From an uncultured Granulosicoccus sp. (lineage in GTDB: Bacteria; Pseudomonadota; Gammaproteobacteria; Granulosicoccales; Granulosicoccaceae): 64,000 nt of DNA. The DNA lies in NCBI GenBank assembly GCA_947499955.1, contig CANMQI010000013.1, positions 124,001-188,000 on the forward strand, in the 5' to 3' direction. Positions 19,994 to 30,124 of this stretch are shown piece by piece (the stretch's first letter is position 1; each line of letters begins with the position of its first letter). The notes under the pieces were generated by a model. The model was not told where the DNA came from. It was given only the letters and a program-made list of their open reading frames with translations, and made no database searches. The position numbers and the translations under genes are program-made.

Positions 19994-20713
19994 ATGATTG
20001 CTTCCGACAACGATCGGACAGATAACGGCGCGGCTTCGGGGACTTTCCCCGACGACACGCAGGCCGTTTCAGGTAGTGACACCGCCTCCTCTGCCGCGAC
20101 TCCCGAGCAGGACGCGCAGCGACCCAACCTCCGTCAACTGTTGCGCACACGTCGTGACAGCCTCTCCGAAGCCGTTGTTGCACGGAACTCGCAGCTCATT
20201 GCCGCGCAGCTACAGCCCTTGCTGCAGGATGCCGGACGCATTGCAGGCTATCTGGCGTTCGGCAAAGAGGTGAATGTCGAGCAGCTGCTGGCCGATTGCC
20301 GCGCTCGCCACAGCACGACATTCGTGCCGCTGATCCAGAGCGATCACACCCTGTTGTTCTCGCCACTGGATGACAGCACCGTTATCGTGCAGAACCGATA
20401 CGGTATCCGCGAACCGGTATACGAGTCACGTGATTGCATCGCACCGATGGCACTCGATGTGGTGCTCGTGCCACTACTCGGATTCGACCCGCACTGCCAC
20501 CGCATGGGAATGGGTGGCGGCTACTACGACCGTTCATTTACCCATCGGCGACATCCGGCCCCCACTGCCAGCCCCGAGCAGAGCACGACGCCCCTGTTGA
20601 TCGGCGTGGCTCATCAACTGCAATGTGTGGACAACATCAGCACGCAATGGTGGGACGTGCCGCTGGACATGGTGGTGACCGAAAGCCGTATCTACCGCAG
20701 AAACAGCGAATAG
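19994..20713 (+). CDS. fau: 5-formyltetrahydrofolate cyclo-ligase
   Basis: ATP-dependent conversion of 5-formyl-THF to 5,10-methenyl-THF. 239 residues. Key motifs are the N-terminal RQLLRTRRDSLS, the folate/ATP region GYLAFGKEVNVEQLL, DVVLVPLLGFD and the signature HRMGMGGGYYDR. The first ~40 residues are Ser/Thr/Asp-rich, not part of the fold, and make it longer than usual (~190-200). ATG 19994 lies only ~11 bases after the 6S RNA 3' end and has no clear ribosome-binding site, so the start or a read-through arrangement deserves checking. The last 22 bases overlap ilvA tail to tail. Confidence 0.92.
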   Translation: MIASDNDRTDNGAASGTFPDDTQAVSGSDTASSAATPEQDAQRPNLRQLLRTRRDSLSEAVVARNSQLIAAQLQPLLQDAGRIAGYLAFGKEVNVEQLLADCRARHSTTFVPLIQSDHTLLFSPLDDSTVIVQNRYGIREPVYESRDCIAPMALDVVLVPLLGFDPHCHRMGMGGGYYDRSFTHRRHPAPTASPEQSTTPLLIGVAHQLQCVDNISTQWWDVPLDMVVTESRIYRRNSE

Positions 20714-22212
20714 GCCTCGTTGTCGGTTTCCTCCTGACCGGTAAAACCCAGCTGCGCGATGAATTCATCCAGCTTGCCCTCATCGCCGGCAGGCACCGAC
20801 ATACCCACCAGCACCCGCCCATAGGCAGCACCGTGGTTGCGATAATGAAACAGGGTAATATTCCAGCTCTGCCCCATGGCAGACAGAAAACCCAGCAAGG
20901 CCCCCGGCCGTTCCGGGAAGGCGAATCGATAGAGTCGTTCCGAGGAGATGTTGGCCGCACCACCGATCATGTGCCGCAAGTGCAGCTTGGCGGTATCGTT
21001 ATGCGACATGTCCAGCACCGGGTATCCCTTGTCGGTCAGGATCGATACCAGCGTATCCCGCTCTTCATCGCCACCGGGCATCTCGATACCGGCAAACACA
21101 TGGGCCGTGCCTGAATCCGAGTAGCGGTAGTTGAACTCCGTGATGGCGCGCTTGCCCAGCGCCTGACAGAACGCCAGAAAGCTGCCCGGTCTTTCCGGAA
21201 TGGTGACTGCCAGCAGTGCCTCCCGACTCTCACCCACTTCAACCCGTTCGGCCACATGACGCAGTCGATCAAAATTGATATTGGCGCCACTGGTCACGGC
21301 AATCATCGTCTGACCGGTAACCTTGCGCTCACGAATGTAGCGCTTCATGCCGGCAACCGCCAGGGCCCCGGCGGGCTCTGTCAGCGTACGTGTCTCATTG
21401 AAGATATCCTTGATGGCCGCGGACATCTCGTCGACGCTGACCAGTATGACTTCATCCAGATACTGACGGCAGACTTCAAAGCAGTGCTCCCCCACCTGCT
21501 TGACCGCAACACCATCGGCGAACAATCCCACCTGTGGCAGCACGACTCGCTCGTTGGCCTTGAGTGAATCGTGCATCGAGGCGGCATCGATCGGTTCCAC
21601 GCCCACGATCCTGACTTCCGGGCGCAGGTATTTCAGGTAGACACTGATACCGGCTGCCAGACCACCACCGCCAACCGGCACGAACACCACGTCCATCGGT
21701 TCGGGGTGCTGACGGCACAGCTCCACACCCACGGTTCCCTGTCCGGCGATGGTATTGGGGTCATCAAAGGGATGAATGAAGGGAAATCCGCGCTCCTCAC
21801 CCAGGGTCAGGGCATGTGCCAGAGCTGTATCAAAGTCGTCACCGTGCAGAATGGCTTCGGCGCCGAGGGCTCGCACGGCCTCGACCTTGATACCCGGCGT
21901 GGTCTGCGGCATGACGATGACCGCTTCGATACCCAGTTCACGGGCGGCCAGCGCCACGCCCTGTGCATGATTACCGGCCGAGGCGGCAATGACACCTGGC
22001 GCTGGCGTCTCCTGCAGCAGTTTATAGATGCGATTGAAGGCGCCACGGCATTTGAACGAGAAGACCTGCTGCTCGTCCTCACGCTTGAGCAGCACGGTGT
22101 TGTTCAGTCGGCGCGACAGAACCGGCGCTGCATGCAGACGAGTTTCAATGGACACATCATAGACACGGGCAGAGAGAATGCGTTTGATATACTCGGCTTG
22201 TAACTGGCTCAT
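20692..22212 (-). CDS. ilvA: Threonine ammonia-lyase, biosynthetic
   Basis: Deaminates threonine to 2-oxobutyrate, the first committed step to isoleucine. 506 residues, the length of the allosteric form. The PLP lysine motif is [11 protein letters not shown], and the phosphate loop is [10 protein letters not shown]. The last ~190 residues carry two ACT-like regulatory modules ([14 protein letters not shown] and [14 protein letters not shown]), which in this family bind isoleucine/valine. ATG 22212 ([13 protein letters not shown]) matches family N-termini; the frame stays open further upstream. Divergent from rpiA with 60 bases between starts. Confidence 0.96.
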   Translation of the reverse strand: MSQLQAEYIKRILSARVYDVSIETRLHAAPVLSRRLNNTVLLKREDEQQVFSFKCRGAFNRIYKLLQETPAPGVIAASAGNHAQGVALAARELGIEAVIVMPQTTPGIKVEAVRALGAEAILHGDDFDTALAHALTLGEERGFPFIHPFDDPNTIAGQGTVGVELCRQHPEPMDVVFVPVGGGGLAAGISVYLKYLRPEVRIVGVEPIDAASMHDSLKANERVVLPQVGLFADGVAVKQVGEHCFEVCRQYLDEVILVSVDEMSAAIKDIFNETRTLTEPAGALAVAGMKRYIRERKVTGQTMIAVTSGANINFDRLRHVAERVEVGESREALLAVTIPERPGSFLAFCQALGKRAITEFNYRYSDSGTAHVFAGIEMPGGDEERDTLVSILTDKGYPVLDMSHNDTAKLHLRHMIGGAANISSERLYRFAFPERPGALLGFLSAMGQSWNITLFHYRNHGAAYGRVLVGMSVPAGDEGKLDEFIAQLGFTGQEETDNEAYSLFLR

Positions 22213-22272
22213 CAATCGCCTGTGCCTGGCTGGTGTCGAATGGAATCCGCAAATGTACTCGGTTTCACGTCG

Positions 22273-22998
22273 ATGAACCAGCCAACGGCCACATTCCATA
22301 CACTTATACCTCAGGTTCGACAATCCATCGTGCATCCCGGAAAACAGGCAGCGGCCCTGGCCGCTCTCGAATACGTCCAGAACGACAGCCTGCTTGGCGT
22401 CGGTACCGGCTCTACCGTCAATGTCTTCATTGATGCGCTGGCCGCCTCCAGCATTCGCATCAGCGGCGCTGTCGCCAGCTCCGAAGCCACGGCTGAACGA
22501 CTCAAGTCACATGGCATCGAGGTGCTCGACCTGAACATGGCAGGCCAGCTGGAGCTCTACATCGATGGTGCCGACGAATCAGACCCCGGACTGCGATTGA
22601 TCAAGGGCGGCGGCGGCGCGCTGACTCGGGAAAAGATCATCGCAGCGGCCAGTCGCAAGTTCATCTGCATTGTCGACAAGAGCAAGCAGGTTGACATCCT
22701 CGGCACCTTCCCGCTGCCTGTTGAAGTCATTCCCATGGCCCGCAGTTTCGTGGCGCGCGAGATCGTGCGTCTGGGTGCCGATCCGGAGTATCGCGAAGCC
22801 CCGCCGACCGATAACGGCAACATCATCCTCGATTGCCATGGCTTCTCGATCACGGACCCCGTTGGCCTCGAAGCGGCCATCAATGCCATTCCAGGTGTCG
22901 TGACCAACGGCCTGTTCGCCGCCAGAGGTGCCGACCTGCTGCTGGTCGGTCATGACAGCGGTGAGGTGGAAACCATCAAGGCTGCTGCCGCTGACTGA
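22273..22998 (+). CDS. rpiA: Ribose-5-phosphate isomerase A
   Basis: Interconverts ribose-5-phosphate and ribulose-5-phosphate. 241 residues from ATG 22273. Motifs: [17 protein letters not shown] (phosphate loop), [21 protein letters not shown] (catalytic Asp region), [15 protein letters not shown] and IVDKSKQV. A longer start at 22240 (MESANVLGF) is possible; neither has a good ribosome-binding site. The ilvA-rpiA divergent pair is common in gammaproteobacteria. Confidence 0.96.
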   Translation: MNQPTATFHTLIPQVRQSIVHPGKQAAALAALEYVQNDSLLGVGTGSTVNVFIDALAASSIRISGAVASSEATAERLKSHGIEVLDLNMAGQLELYIDGADESDPGLRLIKGGGGALTREKIIAAASRKFICIVDKSKQVDILGTFPLPVEVIPMARSFVAREIVRLGADPEYREAPPTDNGNIILDCHGFSITDPVGLEAAINAIPGVVTNGLFAARGADLLLVGHDSGEVETIKAAAAD

Positions 22999-23195
22999 TC
23001 AGCTGGCCGAACCTGCCCGGCCAACAGCGCCGGGCAGATCAGCACGGTTTTGCGGACAAGCCATTGCCGAGGCGCTGGCAAGGCCATCCACCGCTTCAGG
23101 ACCTGGGTCGCGGATCAAAGGGTCGCCTTGTCGGGCGGGCGCACGCAGACTCTGAGTCTCACCTTGTTTCCCGATCGCCCCACTCGCTGTTGTGT

Positions 23196-25757
23196 CTACT
23201 CTTCCGGCTCTTCGGCTTCCAGCGGCACTTCCAGCGTGATGCGCGTGCCCTTCTCGAGATTGCTGGCCGCCACCTTGCCGCCATGCAGTGACACGACCCG
23301 CGCCACCAGCGCCAGCCCCAGACCAATACCCTTGAACTGACCTGCAGTCTTGGCATCACGCCGGAAGCGGGTAAACAACTGGCCCAGCATGGCCGGATCG
23401 ATACCCACGCCCTGATCATCGATGGTCAGTACTGCCCGGTCGTCCTGTCGAACCAGACGCACAGTCACTGTCGTGCCTTCCGGCGAATACTTGATGGCAT
23501 TGCTCAGAATGTTGCAGATCGCCCGCTCCAGCGAGGCTGCATCACCCTTGACCCACAGATCGTCATCTTCCGAATCGACATCCAGTTCGATCTGCTTGCT
23601 CAGCGCCTGCGGCTGCATCTGATCCAGCGAATTATCCAGTACACCGTTCATGTACACCGAAGTGAATTTCACCTCCGACAGACTGTCGGCGCGCGCCACG
23701 TGCAACAGGTCATCCATCATGGACAGCGAGGTCTTGATGTTCTGCTCGATGCGTGGATCCCCATTCTGCTCCAGCAGATAGAGGGCTGATATCAAGGGCG
23801 ATCGAAGGTCGTGCGACAGGTAATCCACCATCTCCGCACGCGCCCGTTCAGCCGTACGGATATCGGTCACATCGAGCACACTGGCGCAGATCAGGCGATC
23901 GGCAAGGCGTTCGCCAACGGCACTGAAATTGACCACCAGCTCGCGCTCACCAACACTGTAGATCACCTGCCAGGACTGGCTTTCCAGCACCAGCTGATCA
24001 AAATGGTTGCGTCCGTCAACCGATTCCAGCTGTTGGCCGATGCAAGCCAGAAAATCGGCGAATTCGCCGCGCTCGGTAAACTCCGGCACCATGCGATACA
24101 CCAGGGGATTGGCGCGGATGCACTCGCCGGCCGCATTCCACACGGCAAAACCCATGGGGCTGCCATCGAGAATGGTGTCGGAGAACACCTTGACGTTGCG
24201 CAGCCATTCCAGCTGCTCGCTGAGCTTCAGCGCATTGGTCTGCAGTTTTTCAATGGAGCTACTGAGCCTGCCCGCCTCGCCGCGAGAACGCACACGCGCC
24301 AGATTGTTCACGTACTGGGTGATGGCGCGGCTGTAATCGGTGTTGCTGAACACGATTTCGATATGCAGTGGCAGCTTGCCCGGATACTGGCGAGCATGCA
24401 CACCACGGCGCATCCGCCAGTTGGCCTCACCGCCGCTTACCCGCTGCTCCGGCAAACCTTCGCCACCACTGAAGATCTGGCCACCGGAGCTGAACCGCCA
24501 CCCCCGAATCGGCAGATGCCGTTGTGCCGCCCGAAAGAAGCCCGCCAGTAGCTCGTTGCTCTGCGCGTCGCGCTGCGGCAAATGGGGTTCGAGCTTGGCC
24601 CGCTCCCGCTCCAGGTAGCGGTTGACGTAATCCAGACGGTGCCAACTCCACAACAGATAGCTGCCCAGCAGTGGCAGCGCTGCTGGCAGGGGTGCGTACC
24701 AAAGCCGGAAATAGCGGTACAACAGGAAACTGCAGACAACCGGTACACAGGCTCCAACGATGGCCGATACCAACGCCCAGCGAGGCGGTGCTCGCGAATA
24801 CAGCAACAGCATCAGAGGCAGCAGTGTCAGCGCCATCAGCATATTGGTGTACGGGCCGATGCTGGTGACCAGGCTCTGATCGCGCAGTGCCGAGAACACA
24901 TTGGCATGGATCTCGACGCCGGGGACGGGCTGGTCCAGTGCCGACACCGGCGTGGGCACGACATCACCCAGACCCGTCGTCGTCAGGCCGACAAAAACGA
25001 TCTTGCCTTCCAGCTCGGCGGGCGACACATCGCCATTGACGATATCCACGGCCGGGATCCGTCGAAACGCACCATTGGGCCCATAGAAGGGAATCAATAC
25101 CTCGTGATCCTCGACCCACAGACCTTGCGTGCTGTCACGCTCGACGGGATTACCCGGCAGGGGCTCAGGCAGGCCCTGCACCGCCTCCAGTGCTGCCAGC
25201 GACAAGGCCGGCCAGTGAGGCTGAACGAAACCTGACTTCAGGTACACGCGACGCACGATACCGTCATCATCGATAGGCAGAAAGATGTGCCCCAGATAAT
25301 CGACATGACGCGTGATCGAGGAGATCGGCAGAGACTCGATGGCTGCCGTGCCACGCCCGCCTTCCGTCAGCACAGGCAAAACCGGCAGGGGTAATGCCGC
25401 TATGGCCTTGACCAGCCGGGAATCATCGGCGGAATTACTGGAAGGCTCCACGTACAGGAGATCCAGCACGACCGCTCTGGCACCCTGCAGCTGTTCCAGC
25501 AGCTGGGCCTGCAGATCGCGTGACCAGGGCCAGCGACCCAGCTCTGCCAGACTGCGTGGATCGATGCCGGCGATGACGACATCTTCCGGCACCACACGTT
25601 GATGAGCACGTACCCAGTTGTCATGCAGCAGGCGATCGACCTTGCGAGTCGCATCACTCCACTGCAGTAGCCACACCGTGGCCAGCAGGGTACACAGAAA
25701 CAACAGCAAGCCCTTGACGGTAATCCTGCGCTGACTCGCAATGGCGACGCCCTTCAC
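23196..25757 (-). CDS. CHASE2-domain sensor histidine kinase
   Basis: 853-residue membrane sensor. One N-terminal transmembrane helix (~15-33) is followed by a large periplasmic CHASE2 domain (VIAGIDPRSLAELGRWPWSRDLQAQLL; IVFVGLTTTGLGD), then about three clustered transmembrane helices (~300-375), a cytoplasmic PAS-like stretch and a HisKA helix with phospho-acceptor H649 in VDYLSHDLRSPL. The ATPase has N-box NILSNAIKYSP, G1 DDQGVGIDP and G2 GIGLGLALV. GTG 25757 is the furthest plausible start. It lies 32 bases after the response regulator gene and surely pairs with it. Ligand unknown. Confidence 0.93.
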   Translation of the reverse strand: MKGVAIASQRRITVKGLLLFLCTLLATVWLLQWSDATRKVDRLLHDNWVRAHQRVVPEDVVIAGIDPRSLAELGRWPWSRDLQAQLLEQLQGARAVVLDLLYVEPSSNSADDSRLVKAIAALPLPVLPVLTEGGRGTAAIESLPISSITRHVDYLGHIFLPIDDDGIVRRVYLKSGFVQPHWPALSLAALEAVQGLPEPLPGNPVERDSTQGLWVEDHEVLIPFYGPNGAFRRIPAVDIVNGDVSPAELEGKIVFVGLTTTGLGDVVPTPVSALDQPVPGVEIHANVFSALRDQSLVTSIGPYTNMLMALTLLPLMLLLYSRAPPRWALVSAIVGACVPVVCSFLLYRYFRLWYAPLPAALPLLGSYLLWSWHRLDYVNRYLERERAKLEPHLPQRDAQSNELLAGFFRAAQRHLPIRGWRFSSGGQIFSGGEGLPEQRVSGGEANWRMRRGVHARQYPGKLPLHIEIVFSNTDYSRAITQYVNNLARVRSRGEAGRLSSSIEKLQTNALKLSEQLEWLRNVKVFSDTILDGSPMGFAVWNAAGECIRANPLVYRMVPEFTERGEFADFLACIGQQLESVDGRNHFDQLVLESQSWQVIYSVGERELVVNFSAVGERLADRLICASVLDVTDIRTAERARAEMVDYLSHDLRSPLISALYLLEQNGDPRIEQNIKTSLSMMDDLLHVARADSLSEVKFTSVYMNGVLDNSLDQMQPQALSKQIELDVDSEDDDLWVKGDAASLERAICNILSNAIKYSPEGTTVTVRLVRQDDRAVLTIDDQGVGIDPAMLGQLFTRFRRDAKTAGQFKGIGLGLALVARVVSLHGGKVAASNLEKGTRITLEVPLEAEEPEE

Positions 25758-25789
25758 GTATCAATGCGCATGTCGGGCCAAGAGCGTCA

Positions 25790-26497
25790 TCAGACGCTGC
25801 CAGTGTGCTCCTCAAGGCGATAACCATGCTGATAGATGGAGGTCAGCTTCCAGCGTTCCGAGGCCAGCAGCCGTAGCTTCTTGCGCAGACGGCTGGCATG
25901 GGTATCCACGGTGCGCGTGTTGAGTTCGGCCGAGGTACCCCAGACCGAGGTCAGCAGGTGCTGACGCGACAGGACACGGCCACGATTGCGGAACATGAAC
26001 AATGCCAGTTCGTATTCCTTTTCCGTCAGTTTGATCACCTCGTCATTGAGGCGCACCTGTCGATTGGAGGTATCGAAGACATAAGGGGGGCATTCCAGAA
26101 TCTCGACTTCCGGCTGGGCACGTCTGGCCAGCGCATAGAGTCGCGCCAGCAATTCATGCTGGCGTACCGGTTTGGCCAGATAATCATCAGCGCCTGCACG
26201 CAGGGCCGTGACGATGTCTTCCTCAGCCTGCCGAGCGGTGGCAAAGATGACCGGAATATCGCTGGTCAGGGTCTTGCGGATCCAGTGCAGCACTTCCAGA
26301 CCGGAACTGCCGGTCTGCAGCGTCCAGTCGAGCACGACGACATCATAGGTCGACTTTCGGAATGCGCGCTGAAATTCTTCAGCCGTGTTGAACACGCCGC
26401 AATAGTATCCCTTGCTTTCTATCCACCCGCTGACACGGGCGGCCTGCTCGAGGTTGTCCTCCAGGAGGGCAATCCTCAAGTTCTGCCTGTCACTCAT
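25790..26497 (-). CDS. OmpR-family response regulator
   Basis: 235 residues: receiver domain (acidic pair E13/D14, phospho-acceptor D57 in VVVLDW, conserved K109 in YLAKP) and a C-terminal winged-helix DNA-binding domain (LTEKEYELALFMFRNRGRVLSRQHLLTSVWG; RTVDTHASRLRKKL). Transcribed just ahead of the CHASE2 kinase. No target operon is apparent nearby, so regulated genes probably lie elsewhere. Confidence 0.94.
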   Translation of the reverse strand: MSDRQNLRIALLEDNLEQAARVSGWIESKGYYCGVFNTAEEFQRAFRKSTYDVVVLDWTLQTGSSGLEVLHWIRKTLTSDIPVIFATARQAEEDIVTALRAGADDYLAKPVRQHELLARLYALARRAQPEVEILECPPYVFDTSNRQVRLNDEVIKLTEKEYELALFMFRNRGRVLSRQHLLTSVWGTSAELNTRTVDTHASRLRKKLRLLASERWKLTSIYQHGYRLEEHTGSV

Positions 26498-26726
26498 GAC
26501 GATTCTCGTCCTTTCAGTAGTGCGAAGTTTCGCCTAATGCGCAAACAAGTGCAAACAGGAGCTAGACGAAACGATAGCGGGAGCATACTCGGGTTATCGC
26601 CACTTGAGAACGTGCGAGCAACTTGAGCATGCGTATCCATTCGGAAATTCTGACCTGTTTATCGTGATTTTCGACCGTCAAAGCCACGTCTGACGCGATT
26701 ATCAACGATTGCTCACGATTCCCTGA

Positions 26727-27368
26727 TCAATCCTGATTGATGGCCAGAGGATTGAAAAAATGCCGTCCCCCCTCGAATTCACCGATCAGGCTGGCCAGCC
26801 GGGCCACCTCTTCCGGGTCATCAGCCAGGTTGATATCGGCTGTATTCACGATCAGCAGCGGGGTTTGCGTATAGCCATGAAAGAAGCGCTCGTACAGGGC
26901 ACTGAGTTGCTGCAGATAGTGACTGTCGATGCGCTGCTCATGACTGAGACCGCGCCGCTCTATGCGCTCGATCAGTCGCTCCAGCGGCGCCTGCAGATAG
27001 ATGACCAGATCCGGACGCGGCACGCCAGCCACCTGCTGATCGTACAGATGTGAATACATCCACCATTCGGTGTGATCCAGCGTCAGTTCGGCGAACAGGG
27101 GGTCCTTGTCAAGCATGAAATCGGCAACGATCGGCTGCGAGGGGTTCACCACGGCCGGATTGCGCAGTATCTCCAGCCGAGACACGAGAAAATGCATCTG
27201 AGCATGAAAGGCGACGGCTTTCGGGTCCTTGTAGAAGGCCTTGAGATACGGATTGTCGGCATCAGCGTCAGACAGAAGGCTGGCCTTGAACTTCTGCGCC
27301 AGCTGTCGGGCAAGCGTGGATTTGCCCACGCCGATCGGACCTTCTATGGCGATATACTGATATTTCAT
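26727..27368 (-). CDS. Deoxynucleoside kinase family protein
   Basis: Phosphorylates a deoxynucleoside (salvage) using ATP. 213 residues: P-loop IEGPIGVGKSTLA at 8-20, substrate-site region FMLDKDPLFAELTL, DRS-like/ARG segment RPDLVIYLQAPLERLIERIERRG and lid-type EQRIDSHYLQQLSALYERFF. This is the dGK/dCK-like family present in many gammaproteobacteria beside folK. Base specificity cannot be stated. 98 bases downstream of it on the minus strand no further gene intervenes before folK ends. Confidence 0.88.
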   Translation of the reverse strand: MKYQYIAIEGPIGVGKSTLARQLAQKFKASLLSDADADNPYLKAFYKDPKAVAFHAQMHFLVSRLEILRNPAVVNPSQPIVADFMLDKDPLFAELTLDHTEWWMYSHLYDQQVAGVPRPDLVIYLQAPLERLIERIERRGLSHEQRIDSHYLQQLSALYERFFHGYTQTPLLIVNTADINLADDPEEVARLASLIGEFEGGRHFFNPLAINQD

Positions 27369-27466
27369 ATAGTAGATTGTAACTGCAGATTACGCATTCT
27401 GCCAGACGCGGCTCTCCACAATGAAACATCTCGTCACCCGGTTCAATAGCCAGGTAACCACACCGC

Positions 27467-28012
27467 TCATTCGTGACCGAGCGGTCCACCGGCAAGCTGC
27501 TGTATCCCGAAACGTTGACACTGTTCCTGCAATTCGCGGATTGCCACGGCTCCACCCGCCTTGTCAGGCACCCTCAGAGCCTCGTCCAGCTCTGCCAGAG
27601 GCCACAGCACGAACGAGCGCTCGGCCAGCCCCGCATGTGGCACGATCAGTCCCGGCTCATTGATGATCTGCTCGCCGAACAAGGCAATGTCCAGATCCAG
27701 CGGGCGCTCTCCCCAACGCCTGCCGCCTGCCTGCCGGCCATGTTCTCGTTCGATCGCCTGCAACTGCCCCATCAGGACGCGGGCAGTGCCGGTGTAGTCG
27801 AAGCGACACACGGCATTCAGGTAATCCGGTTGGTCCTGTGGCCCCATCGGCGCCGTTTCGTACAGAGACGAGCAGACCAGGCCAGACACACCGTCCAACT
27901 TTGCAATATCCTGCACGGCACGGCGCAGATGTTCTTCGCGACCATCCAGATTACTGCCCAATGCCACATAGACTCGCTCCTGCGACGAGTCCGGGGCAGA
28001 GTCATGCGTCAC
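27467..28012 (-). CDS. folK: 6-hydroxymethyl-7,8-dihydropterin pyrophosphokinase
   Basis: Transfers pyrophosphate from ATP to hydroxymethyldihydropterin in folate synthesis. 181 residues. Signatures: VYVALGSNLDGREEHLRRAV, SSLYETAPMGPQDQPDYLNAV and RRWGERPLDLDIALFG (metal-binding DLD). It starts with GTG two bases after the pcnB stop (TGA TC GTG), so it is translationally linked with pcnB; pcnB-folK is a widespread pairing. Confidence 0.95.
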   Translation of the reverse strand: MTHDSAPDSSQERVYVALGSNLDGREEHLRRAVQDIAKLDGVSGLVCSSLYETAPMGPQDQPDYLNAVCRFDYTGTARVLMGQLQAIEREHGRQAGGRRWGERPLDLDIALFGEQIINEPGLIVPHAGLAERSFVLWPLAELDEALRVPDKAGGAVAIRELQEQCQRFGIQQLAGGPLGHE

Positions 28013-28014
28013 GA

Positions 28015-29685
28015 TCAGTCTGCCGCGGGTCCCGATGAACCGGAACCCGCAGCGCCCTTGTCACCAGCAGGCTTGCGCCGTCTGCGGCGACGTCGCTTGC
28101 GAGGTGGCTTGTCCGAGGCAGCCTTGACCCCACTACTCTGGGCTGCACCTCGGGCTGCACCCTCGCCTGGCTCATCGAAGGAGTCATCGCTGTCATCATC
28201 GGCATCGTCGTTACTGGCACCGGCGCCACGCTGACCCAGCTTGTCCGGCCAGATATCGTTGACCACAGGCCGTCCGGACGCCGCCTCGATGCGTTGTTCC
28301 TCATCGAGCGTCTGCACGCGAGTCCACCACTTGGCACTGGCTTGCAGGCGCTCATCAATGGTTGCTCGCAGGCACAGGAAGTCGTAGGCCGCCCGAAAGC
28401 GTCGATCTTCCATCAGACGCAGAGCACGGCCGCCCTTGAGTCTTTCCAGACGCGGCTGCATCTGCCAGATTTCCTTCATCGGTCCGGAGAATCGTCGCGG
28501 TATGGAGATCACCCGCAGCTGCGTGGACAGTACCGAATCGGACGCCGCCATGATCGCATCGTTGATCGACATACCCGCGGCACAGTCCGCACGAGCCTGT
28601 TCTTCGATATCCGGCCACATCATGAATGCCAGCAGATAGGCCGGTGTGATCGGCTTGCCCTGCGCCACCCGGCGGTCGGTATTGCTCAGTGCCGCATCGA
28701 GCATGCTGACCAGGTTGTCGTCACCTTCCTTGAGTCGCTTGTCCAGCAGCGGGAACAGGTAACGCAGCAGATCCTGTTCGCGAACCGCGTGAAAGCTGCG
28801 CAAGGCATACCCCCCCTGAAACAGTTTCAGCACTTCTTCGAACAATCGTGGCGGTGGTGTCGCTTTCAGCTCACCACGCACCTGCTCCATTGCTGACAGA
28901 GTCGTCTTGTCGATCGAGAACTCCAGTTTCGCCGCGAGGCGTACGGCTCGCAGAACACGCACTGGATCCTCTTCACAGCGCGTCACCGGATCGCCGATAA
29001 GACGAAATACCCCCGCTTCCAGATCGGCCAGCCCCCCCACGTAATCCACGACCGAGTCATCAGCGATGTTGTAGTACAGCGCATTGACGGAAAAATCGCG
29101 TCGATAGGCGTCTTCTTCGATGGAACCGAATACATTGTCTCGCACGATTCGCCCGGCCTTGCCAACCTCACCCCCCTCGCCCTTGCTGTGCGCTGCACGA
29201 AAGGTGGCGACTTCAATGATTTCACGGCCGTAAACCACATGCACCAGACGGAATCGTCGCCCGATGATGCGTGAATTGCGAAACAGGGCACGAATGGTCT
29301 CCGGACTGGCATCGGTAGCCACGTCGAAGTCCTTGGGTTTCAGCCCCACCAGAGCGTCACGAACGCCACCGCCGACCAGGAAGGCCGAGTGACCCGCCTC
29401 ATGCAGCTTGTCCAGCACTTTCAGTGCGGAGCGACCAATCTGCTTGCGAGTGACGTTATGTTCGCCGGCCGGCACGATCAGGGGGCCGCGGGCCTGCTTG
29501 CCGGAGGCTTTGCGCTTGCGTTTGCGCGGCGGCTTGTCTGCCCCCGCGGCGGTTGCGTTGTTTCCTTCCGGCTGCGAAACCGTCGGGTTGTCCAGGCCCT
29601 GCGCTGGTGCGCCGAGTATTTCCCGTGTCTTGTTCAGTGCCGAGCGTGATAGCCCGGTCAGTCGTTTAAGCAATCGAATCTCCAT
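28015..29685 (-). CDS. pcnB: Poly(A) polymerase I
   Basis: Adds poly(A) tails to RNA 3' ends, promoting decay. 556 residues from ATG 29685 (MEIRLLKRL). The nucleotidyltransferase core is FLVGGGVRDALVGLKPKDFDVATDASPE (catalytic DxD), then RLVHVVYGREIIEVATFR and RRDFSVNALYYNI. The PcnB-specific C-terminal domain follows, and the tail is highly basic (RKRRRRRRR) and disordered. Before the core lies a basic KRKRKASGK linker. A start 12 codons earlier is possible. The 5' end overlaps hslR by ~20 bases. Confidence 0.94.
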   Translation of the reverse strand: MEIRLLKRLTGLSRSALNKTREILGAPAQGLDNPTVSQPEGNNATAAGADKPPRKRKRKASGKQARGPLIVPAGEHNVTRKQIGRSALKVLDKLHEAGHSAFLVGGGVRDALVGLKPKDFDVATDASPETIRALFRNSRIIGRRFRLVHVVYGREIIEVATFRAAHSKGEGGEVGKAGRIVRDNVFGSIEEDAYRRDFSVNALYYNIADDSVVDYVGGLADLEAGVFRLIGDPVTRCEEDPVRVLRAVRLAAKLEFSIDKTTLSAMEQVRGELKATPPPRLFEEVLKLFQGGYALRSFHAVREQDLLRYLFPLLDKRLKEGDDNLVSMLDAALSNTDRRVAQGKPITPAYLLAFMMWPDIEEQARADCAAGMSINDAIMAASDSVLSTQLRVISIPRRFSGPMKEIWQMQPRLERLKGGRALRLMEDRRFRAAYDFLCLRATIDERLQASAKWWTRVQTLDEEQRIEAASGRPVVNDIWPDKLGQRGAGASNDDADDDSDDSFDEPGEGAARGAAQSSGVKAASDKPPRKRRRRRRRKPAGDKGAAGSGSSGPAAD

Positions 29686-30106
29686 CTGCGTCGCCACCCG
29701 AGTCTTCTTCGGATGTATCATTCCTGTTCTGGAAGCGAATTATCTGACGCCGTTGTTTCTTGGATGGCCGACCTTCTCCGGCCAATCCTGCGTGCGCCAT
29801 ACGATCACTCCTCAGGCGCTCGCTGAGGTCTCGTCTGGCTTGTTGGCTTTCAGCCGTTTCTTCGTACAAGGCTTGCGCTTCGGAGGCTGGTCGCCGCTGA
29901 TCATTCAACGCCAATACCGTCACGACGAACTCGTAAGGTATTTTCTCTATCTGGATCACGTCACCTACCAGCACCTGGCGGGACGCCTTGATGCGCTGGC
30001 CGCCGATGCGGACACGGTTACGGGAAATTGCCTCACTGGCCAGACTACGCGTCTTGAAAAAGCGCGCAGCCCATAACCATTTATCTATTCGTACCCGATC
30101 TACCAT
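29666..30106 (-). CDS. hslR: Heat shock protein 15 (S4 domain)
   Basis: Binds stalled 50S subunits carrying nascent chains after heat stress. 146 residues. The S4 RNA-binding domain is RIDKWLWAARFFKTRSLASEAISRNRVRIGGQRIKASRQVLVGDVI; a basic segment (GRPSKKQRRQIIRF) and an acidic tail follow. Divergent from ycgL with only 18 bases between the starts, and overlapping pcnB downstream. Confidence 0.93.
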   Translation of the reverse strand: MVDRVRIDKWLWAARFFKTRSLASEAISRNRVRIGGQRIKASRQVLVGDVIQIEKIPYEFVVTVLALNDQRRPASEAQALYEETAESQQARRDLSERLRSDRMAHAGLAGEGRPSKKQRRQIIRFQNRNDTSEEDSGGDADGDSIA

Positions 30107-30124
30107 TGAACAAAGGCTAATCCC

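Noticed and set aside
22999..23060. GC-rich hairpin after rpiA as a terminator
   Set aside because: A stem CTGCCCGGC/GCCGGGCAG exists but no T-run follows it, so I could not support a terminator call.
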